A DNA stretch of 10,023 nucleotides, from the NCBI GenBank assembly GCA_902489855.1, contig CABUBS010000073.1, forward strand, positions 1 to 10,023, written 5' to 3'. The notes below the pieces were generated by a model. It saw only the letters and a list, made by a program, of their open reading frames with translations, made no database searches and was not told the origin of the DNA. This DNA comes from an uncultured Collinsella sp. Its GTDB lineage: Bacteria; Actinomycetota; Coriobacteriia; Coriobacteriales; Coriobacteriaceae. Positions 6,035 through 10,023 of the stretch are shown here, piece by piece (within the stretch, counting starts at the first letter, position 1; each line of letters begins with the position of its first letter). The position numbers and the translations under genes are program-made.

Positions 6035-8119
6035 CTAGATACAGAACCCGGGGATCACACAGGTTAGCTTGTTTGGCTTTTCCGCAGGCGTTGCGTACGT
6101 AAAGACGTCGCCGTCGTGCCCCACGCGGTTCATATAGAGTGTGCCTTTGCTCTCCGATGTGTCGGGGCTCACCGTGCGCTCCCACCAGCAGGTGTCCTTG
6201 CCCTTCCACTGGCGGACCATCGTCTCGTTCGTGGAATACGGGCTCACCTTGAGCTCGCGGAAGAGCTGATACTCCTTGCCCTCGCCGTTGTAGATGTCTG
6301 CCAGGTAGTGATAGTCCTTGGCAAACGAATCGGGCGGTTGCGTACCGCACAGCTCGACCATGGCGGGCAGCCAAAGGGTTGCGGGCAACTCGCTCAGACA
6401 CGATGCACTGTTGGCGGCGCCAGCGTTATTCGAGATCTTTTTGACAGATTTGATGAGTGCGCGCAACTCGTTGGGCAGCAGCTTAAGGCCGTCGCCGTTG
6501 AGCCATTCCCGCAGCTCGCAATCTGCCCAGCCGGCGCTCGGCGGTTCAGCCGCAGCGTTGCGCTCGGCAATACCCGCGTCGAACATAAACGTCAGCCCGG
6601 CCTTGCCCGTACCGTCCAGAAGCTCATCGTGACGGATGCCCACAAGCTGCGCGCCGACCTCCAGCCCGTTGGTGAGTTTCACGCGCTTGGTACACGGATA
6701 GGGGATATGCCCGTTGTCATCGAGCAGATGATAGCGCTTGGCAATCTCGCGTGCCTCGCTACGGGTCTCGGCGGCCTTAATCTTGAGCGAGATCCCCTGC
6801 AGCTGATCCCAAGTGTAGTCGTCAAGCGAACCGCGGATGCCGTCCAGGTAGTCGGGGATGCCAAAGCCATGGGTCGCCGCCCCAATGACGCTGAGCCCCG
6901 CAACGGCTGCAACGACGCCACCGATAATAAAGCGGCGGCGGGTCATGGCATCGTGCCGGGCCTGCTCCAGGATCTCTCGCGCGCGCTCGCCGGCGACGTC
7001 GACCTTAAGGTGCGTGCCAGAATAGATATCAATCGCGGCCTCGTCTCCTGTGCCTTCGCGGCCCTCGGATTCGGCATCGGTGAGGTATGCCGAGAGCACC
7101 TCGAGCATCTGCTGCTCGGTGGGACGATCGCACTGCTCGACTGAGAGACCCTTCATGATGATTTGGACGAGCGCTTCATCGCCCTCGCAGCGCGGCTCGA
7201 GCGGCGCCGGCTTGGTCTTGGTCTTTACGAGATAGAACGAGCCGGTTGCAGCGGCGTCCGTCGACTCAAAGTCAAACGGTTTGCGACCGCTGTAGAGCTG
7301 GTACAGAATGCTCGAAAGCGCATAGACGTCGATCGCGGGCGAACGGCGAAGGGCCGCGATGCCTTCGATATCCTGCGTGAGCATCTCGGGCGCGGCGTAT
7401 GCGGGTGTGGCAAAGCGCCAGATGTCGGCGCGCCGGGTGATCGTGTCGTCGCCGAGAGCCATGGTCGCGGAGCCCATGTCGATGAGGCAGGGGTCAAAGG
7501 AACAATCGGCAATCTGCTGCTCGAGTGTTCGGCTGGTGGTGCGGAACATGATATTGGCAGGCGACAGGTCGCGATGGATGACCGGATTCACGAGGCCTTG
7601 GGTCATCAAGAGCGCAGGAAGCACGGCGTTTCCGACAGCAGCGACCATCTGGGTGGTCAGCCCGCCCGAGGCGTCGTGCGGAAGCAGGGGCAGCGCCTGC
7701 TTGAGCGAGGTGCCCTCGACCCACTCCATGAGGATGAGAGGGTCATCCTCGCACGATCCGTAGCCATAGACGCGCGGAAATCCGCGCAGGTGCGAGACGG
7801 TACACAGATGACGGTACTCCTCGAACAGCGCGGCGGTGCTGGCCAGGTGCGCTGCCGATTGCTCGGCGGAGCGGTCGGGGGCTTGGCCGGAAAGGATGGC
7901 ATTGTCCTTGAGTAGCTTGACGGCAAAGACCTCGCCGCTCGTGTTGGTCGCGCGCAGCACGTGCCCGATGTTGCCGTTGTTGCGGTGGGCCGTCTGGAGA
8001 ATAAGCGTCATAAACCGACGCTTGGCGTCGTCCTCGGCGCTGGGGTCGACCGCCACGGCGGTATCGAACGTATCGAGACGGACGAGTTTGTCGCCATAGG
8101 CGCTATCGGTAGTATCCAT
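6035..8119 (-). CDS. Membrane Ser/Thr protein kinase with C-terminal DUF6273-like domain
   Basis: A 694-residue protein. The start at 8117-8119 is chosen for AAAGGA 6 nt upstream; the open frame reaches 8206, but those residues are non-conserved in appearance. The kinase domain spans about residues 15-350, with ATP lysine K68 (FAVKLLK), catalytic HRDLSPAN (D184, N189), metal-binding D214 in DMG instead of DFG, APE (243-245) and a DVYALSSILYQLYSGRKPF segment (D264). The usual glycine loop is reduced to NNGNIGHV, and the usual Lys two residues after the catalytic Asp is Ser. A basic TRRR stop and one membrane helix (about 396-418) follow. The C-terminal part, with GWADCELREWLN, WWERTVSP and a terminal PGFCI, resembles DUF6273, a domain of unknown function common in Gram-positive surface proteins. 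The topology is like a receptor kinase. The FHA gene lies directly upstream. Confidence 0.85.
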   Translation of the reverse strand: MDTTDSAYGDKLVRLDTFDTAVAVDPSAEDDAKRRFMTLILQTAHRNNGNIGHVLRATNTSGEVFAVKLLKDNAILSGQAPDRSAEQSAAHLASTAALFEEYRHLCTVSHLRGFPRVYGYGSCEDDPLILMEWVEGTSLKQALPLLPHDASGGLTTQMVAAVGNAVLPALLMTQGLVNPVIHRDLSPANIMFRTTSRTLEQQIADCSFDPCLIDMGSATMALGDDTITRRADIWRFATPAYAAPEMLTQDIEGIAALRRSPAIDVYALSSILYQLYSGRKPFDFESTDAAATGSFYLVKTKTKPAPLEPRCEGDEALVQIIMKGLSVEQCDRPTEQQMLEVLSAYLTDAESEGREGTGDEAAIDIYSGTHLKVDVAGERAREILEQARHDAMTRRRFIIGGVVAAVAGLSVIGAATHGFGIPDYLDGIRGSLDDYTWDQLQGISLKIKAAETRSEAREIAKRYHLLDDNGHIPYPCTKRVKLTNGLEVGAQLVGIRHDELLDGTGKAGLTFMFDAGIAERNAAAEPPSAGWADCELREWLNGDGLKLLPNELRALIKSVKKISNNAGAANSASCLSELPATLWLPAMVELCGTQPPDSFAKDYHYLADIYNGEGKEYQLFRELKVSPYSTNETMVRQWKGKDTCWWERTVSPDTSESKGTLYMNRVGHDGDVFTYATPAEKPNKLTCVIPGFCI

Positions 8120-8161
8120 GGCGTTCCTTTGTCTGGCATGGGTTGCCGCACGTTTACGCGA

Positions 8162-8202
8162 GCAGTGCGGATATCGGTAAAGTACCATGATAGCCGCACT
8201 GC
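8162..8202. promoter_or_regulatory. 41-nt nested palindrome upstream of the kinase gene
   Basis: GCAGTGCGG (8162-8170) and CCGCACTGC (8194-8202) are a perfect 9-bp inverted repeat. Inside, TATC (8172-8175) can pair with GATA (8189-8192), and GGTA pairs with TACC around an AAG loop. It lies about 43 nt before the kinase start codon, so it is either an operator or a structured leader. I cannot tell which, and I see no convincing promoter around it. Confidence 0.55.
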
Positions 8203-8250
8203 CCACGTATACCGCTGAGCATTGTCGTTTACGACGCAGAAGGTAGAAGA

Positions 8251-8287
8251 CGAAAGACGGACGGCGACCGTCTTTCGATCGCCGTCC
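8251..8287 (-). terminator. Overlapping alternative hairpins after the FHA gene
   Basis: Two stems share bases and cannot form together. One pairs 8259-8267 with 8279-8287 (9 bp, GGACGGCGA on the + strand). The other pairs 8251-8260 with 8268-8277 (10 bp, CGAAAGACGG on the + strand). On the minus-strand RNA they begin 4 nt after the FHA stop codon, and the second stem is followed by TCTTCT, a weak U-rich tail. This could be a leaky terminator or attenuator that sets kinase expression relative to the FHA protein. Confidence 0.5.
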
Positions 8288-8290
8288 GCG

Positions 8291-9253
8291 CTAGTCCACA
8301 ATGACAAGGAATGTCGTGTAGAGACCCAGATGGAGCCTGTCGCTGTTTTCGATTTCCACTGGGGGATAGATCTTGCCGGGCTCGCGTAGGTCGCGCGGCG
8401 GCTCGATTACGATATCGCCGTCGCCCGCGCCCGATTCGAGCACCGTGCCGTTGGTCGATCCAAGGCCCTGGGCGTACCAGTGCTCACCCTCAAGCCAAAT
8501 GCGAAGATGTTCGCGCGATGCGTCGGCGCCCACATCGGTGATGCTGGGCGAGGTTTTGGGCAAGGATCCAATTACCGTGCCACGCGGATCGCGTGTGAGG
8601 GGATGGATTTGCATGTCGACGCAGTTGTCGGCATGTGTCCTGAGCAGACCGAGGTTGGGAGCGACGGCGTGCGGCTGATCCAGACTGCCCATAAAGCCAC
8701 GTCCGACGGTAGTTTCGGTGGTGCCAAAGTGCCCACCCGTCTTGCTGTCGCAAAAGCGCTCGACGGTGGCCACGCCCTGAACGGGATCGGCGAGCGCCCC
8801 CGTTGCCACAAAGAGCATAAGGTAAAGCGTGCTTTTCTCACGCACGGCATTGCCGTCAAAGTTGTCGATGCGATTGAGGGCATTTGCATATAGGCGGCTG
8901 TCCAGCTTGTAGCTGGCGAGAGCCGACATCATTTCGTTGGCGGCCGGACCGCGATAGTGCTCGGCGATTGCCCGATAGGCGGACTCGCCGCCGCCGAGCT
9001 TGCTGCAGATTGCCGCGGAAAGGTTGAGCGTGGTGACGGTAAAGTCGCTGTAGATGGCGGGCGCGCACTGGTCAGGCTTGCGATGGACGATGTAACGGGT
9101 GAGATACGAGCGGTTGGAAGAGCATTTCTCGAGCAGGGTACTGCCGAGATAAGAGTTTCCATTGATGAGCATTCGGGCGATCTCGAGATGTTTAAGACCG
9201 CCGAACGAGCGGATATCGTTATAGAGGACCGAGCAAGGCGTCTCTGCTGCCAC
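8291..9253 (-). CDS. FHA-domain protein with novel N-terminal region
   Basis: A 320-residue predicted cytosolic protein. The start is the GTG at 9251-9253, because AAAGGAGG (9266-9259) lies 5 nt upstream. A TTG at 9283 in the same frame would place that ribosome binding site inside the gene. The C-terminal 100 residues form a forkhead-associated domain: GTVIG (225-229), SREH (S246, R247, H249) and GSTNGT (265-270), the residues that contact phospho-threonine. The insert after GSTNGT is Gly/Asp-rich and long for the family. Residues 1-215 match no family I can name; they look helical, with scattered cysteines and an ARMLINGNSYLGSTLL segment. No membrane helix or signal peptide is visible. The next gene downstream encodes a membrane kinase, so this protein may dock onto the phosphorylated kinase or its substrates; that is inference. 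Confidence 0.85.
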   Translation of the reverse strand: MAAETPCSVLYNDIRSFGGLKHLEIARMLINGNSYLGSTLLEKCSSNRSYLTRYIVHRKPDQCAPAIYSDFTVTTLNLSAAICSKLGGGESAYRAIAEHYRGPAANEMMSALASYKLDSRLYANALNRIDNFDGNAVREKSTLYLMLFVATGALADPVQGVATVERFCDSKTGGHFGTTETTVGRGFMGSLDQPHAVAPNLGLLRTHADNCVDMQIHPLTRDPRGTVIGSLPKTSPSITDVGADASREHLRIWLEGEHWYAQGLGSTNGTVLESGAGDGDIVIEPPRDLREPGKIYPPVEIENSDRLHLGLYTTFLVIVD

Positions 9254-9360
9254 GGATACCTCCTTTGATTGCTTCCTAGCCAATATGGCGATAGGAATTA
9301 ATGGCTCCCGGTGGGCGACGTATTAAATGGCTGCGCAATATACAGCGTAACCAAAGCAAC

Positions 9361-9366
9361 ATTATA
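9361..9366 (-). promoter_or_regulatory. Candidate -10 box for the FHA-kinase genes
   Basis: A perfect TATAAT lies on the minus strand, about 108 nt before the FHA start codon, in an AT-richer stretch than its surroundings. No good -35 box is found at 16-18 nt. Transcription from here would give a leader of about 100 nt. Confidence 0.5.
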
Positions 9367-9431
9367 GGCCACATGTTCGAAATTGCAGGAAGACTGAGAG
9401 ATTTGGTTTGGACTGGACGGAAATCCCCCTC

Positions 9432-9493
9432 TGTCTTGTTCTGTAACATTTGGACCCGGGTTTGCCCTGCATCTGTTACAGATTGAGACAATC
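9432..9493. repeat. Palindromic repeat family A, copy 4
   Basis: The right arm TGTTACAGATTGAGACA (9474-9490) pairs with the left arm at 9432-9448 at 14 of 17 positions, around a 25-nt centre that can pair GGG with CCC. It lies between the divergent FHA and helicase genes, upstream of both, so it cannot be a terminator for either. The conserved arm is again on the right of the + strand. Confidence 0.82.
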
Positions 9494-9555
9494 GGCCAGG
9501 CCCGCCCCGTCCGCCTCGTCATCTGTGGTTTACGTGGGGGCATACGGAGTGCGGG

Positions 9556-9561
9556 TATACT
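9556..9561 (+). promoter_or_regulatory. Candidate -10 box for the helicase gene
   Basis: TATACT, preceded by GCGGG, is a good -10 box. The only -35-like hexamer, TTTACG at 9529-9534, is 21 nt away, which is too far. If used, it gives a leader of nearly 200 nt. In the leader I see a GTGCGC/GCGCAC pairing (9664-9669 with 9690-9695) around a T-rich loop, and no clear terminator. Confidence 0.4.
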
Positions 9562-9760
9562 AACCGGCGGCGAATCTGCTCCATCGCTTAGAGCTGCTGC
9601 GTCTGGACGGCGCGTGATAGGGCTGCCAAAGCGATCGCCAGCGTGCTGAGCAACGTCCTCTCTGTGCGCACCTGTTTTTGTATGTATTAGCGCACTACCA
9701 AGCACGCCCGCGCGGCCGCATGCCGTGCCCATTGCGCGTGCAGATAAGGAACAACAACAT

Positions 9761-10023
9761 ATGCGTAATTCTGTATCCGACGTCACGGACGCCGAGATTC
9801 TGGACGAGGCCCGCGAGGCCATGACCCAGGCTGCCTTCGATGCCGCCGATGAGGCCAATGCTGCCCAGACCGTCGAGTCCGCTACCGAGAGCCTGCCCGC
9901 CTTTGACGAGCTGGGCCTTTCGGACGAGATGCTTCGTGCTATCGAGAACCTAGGCTACACGGCGCCCACGCCTGTCCAGGCTGGCTCGATCCCCGTGGTG
10001 CTCGAGGGCCGCGACCTGCTTGC
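9761..10023 (+). CDS. DEAD-box RNA helicase, N-terminal part
   Basis: Only the first 87 codons are in the window. The ATG at 9761 follows AAGGA (9746-9750) at a 10-nt spacing. An acidic, Ala-rich N-terminal extension of about 45 residues precedes the DEAD-box Q motif: FDELGLSDEMLRAIENLGY followed by APTPVQAGSIPVVLEGRDLL. The upstream Phe, the Gly-Tyr and the invariant Gln in PTPVQ are all present; this segment contacts adenine in ATP. Motif I, which should follow within a few residues, is cut off by the window edge. The family unwinds RNA in ribosome assembly, mRNA decay and cold adaptation (DeaD, CshA, RhlE types); which subgroup applies cannot be seen here. It is transcribed divergently from the FHA-kinase genes, 507 nt away. 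Confidence 0.92.
   Translation, partial: MRNSVSDVTDAEILDEAREAMTQAAFDAADEANAAQTVESATESLPAFDELGLSDEMLRAIENLGYTAPTPVQAGSIPVVLEGRDLL

Noticed and set aside
6116..7144. Long + strand open frame opposite the kinase gene
   Set aside because: The real gene on the other strand has clear kinase motifs; this one has none and no ribosome binding site.
8120..8206. N-terminal extension of the kinase
   Set aside because: It overlaps the nested palindrome, and AAAGGA supports the ATG at 8117-8119.
9254..9283. TTG start ten codons earlier for the FHA gene
   Set aside because: The AAAGGAGG motif lies inside that extension and is ideally spaced from the GTG at 9253.
9301..9486. Small + strand frame in the FHA-helicase gap
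   Set aside because: It has no ribosome binding site, runs into repeat copy 4 and has no recognisable domain.
9298..9858. Minus-strand frame overlapping the helicase start
   Set aside because: It is antisense to conserved helicase sequence, and its other half is built from the palindromic repeat and promoter region.

Overview
The window looks like chromosomal DNA from a GC-rich gut actinobacterium of the class Coriobacteriia, most likely Collinsella or a close relative. This rests on general recognition of gene style, strong AGGAGG-type ribosome binding sites and GC-rich coding, not on a database match. It holds no rRNA, tRNA, insertion sequence or CRISPR array that I can see.

Layout, left to right. 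(1) Bases 1-395 hold the 3' part of a + strand gene for a small PD-(D/E)XK nuclease-like protein. (2) Bases 396-690 are a gap with two tandem copies of a palindromic repeat (consensus right arm CTGTTACAGATCGAGACA) and a candidate promoter. (3) Bases 691-2061 encode a binuclear amidohydrolase of the Xaa-Pro dipeptidase/imidazolonepropionase-like type. It ends at a bidirectional terminator (2113-2147) facing (4) a minus-strand gene for a two-pass membrane protein with a C-terminal zinc ribbon (2169-2642). (5) Bases 2755-5783 (minus) hold a complete copper-homeostasis operon: P1B-type Cu(I) ATPase copA, a CopZ-like HMA chaperone and a CsoR repressor. A CsoR-type operator sits inside the copA promoter. 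Hairpin DNA lies between copA and copZ and after csoR. (6) Bases 6035-9253 (minus) hold a two-gene phospho-signalling module: an FHA-domain protein, then a membrane Ser/Thr protein kinase carrying a C-terminal DUF6273-like domain. Several hairpins lie between the two genes. (7) From 9761 onward, divergently transcribed, is the 5' end of a DEAD-box RNA helicase.

How they work together. When cells are short of copper, CsoR should hold the copA promoter shut. When Cu(I) binds its Cys-His-Cys site, the operon opens, CopZ carries copper in the cytosol and CopA exports it. In the second module the kinase has a single membrane segment between a cytosolic catalytic domain and a presumably extracytoplasmic DUF6273 region, so it may be a receptor kinase that uses the upstream FHA protein as a phospho-threonine reader. 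That link is inferred from adjacency.

The most unusual signal is the intergenic palindrome family: four copies (401-463, 481-545, 5932-5996, 9432-9493) plus an extra half-arm. All have about 17-20 nt arms, a 25-27 nt centre and the better-conserved arm on the right of the + strand. They occur in three intergenic regions with different gene orientations, which argues against a plain terminator and for a REP/MITE-like or protein-binding repeat.
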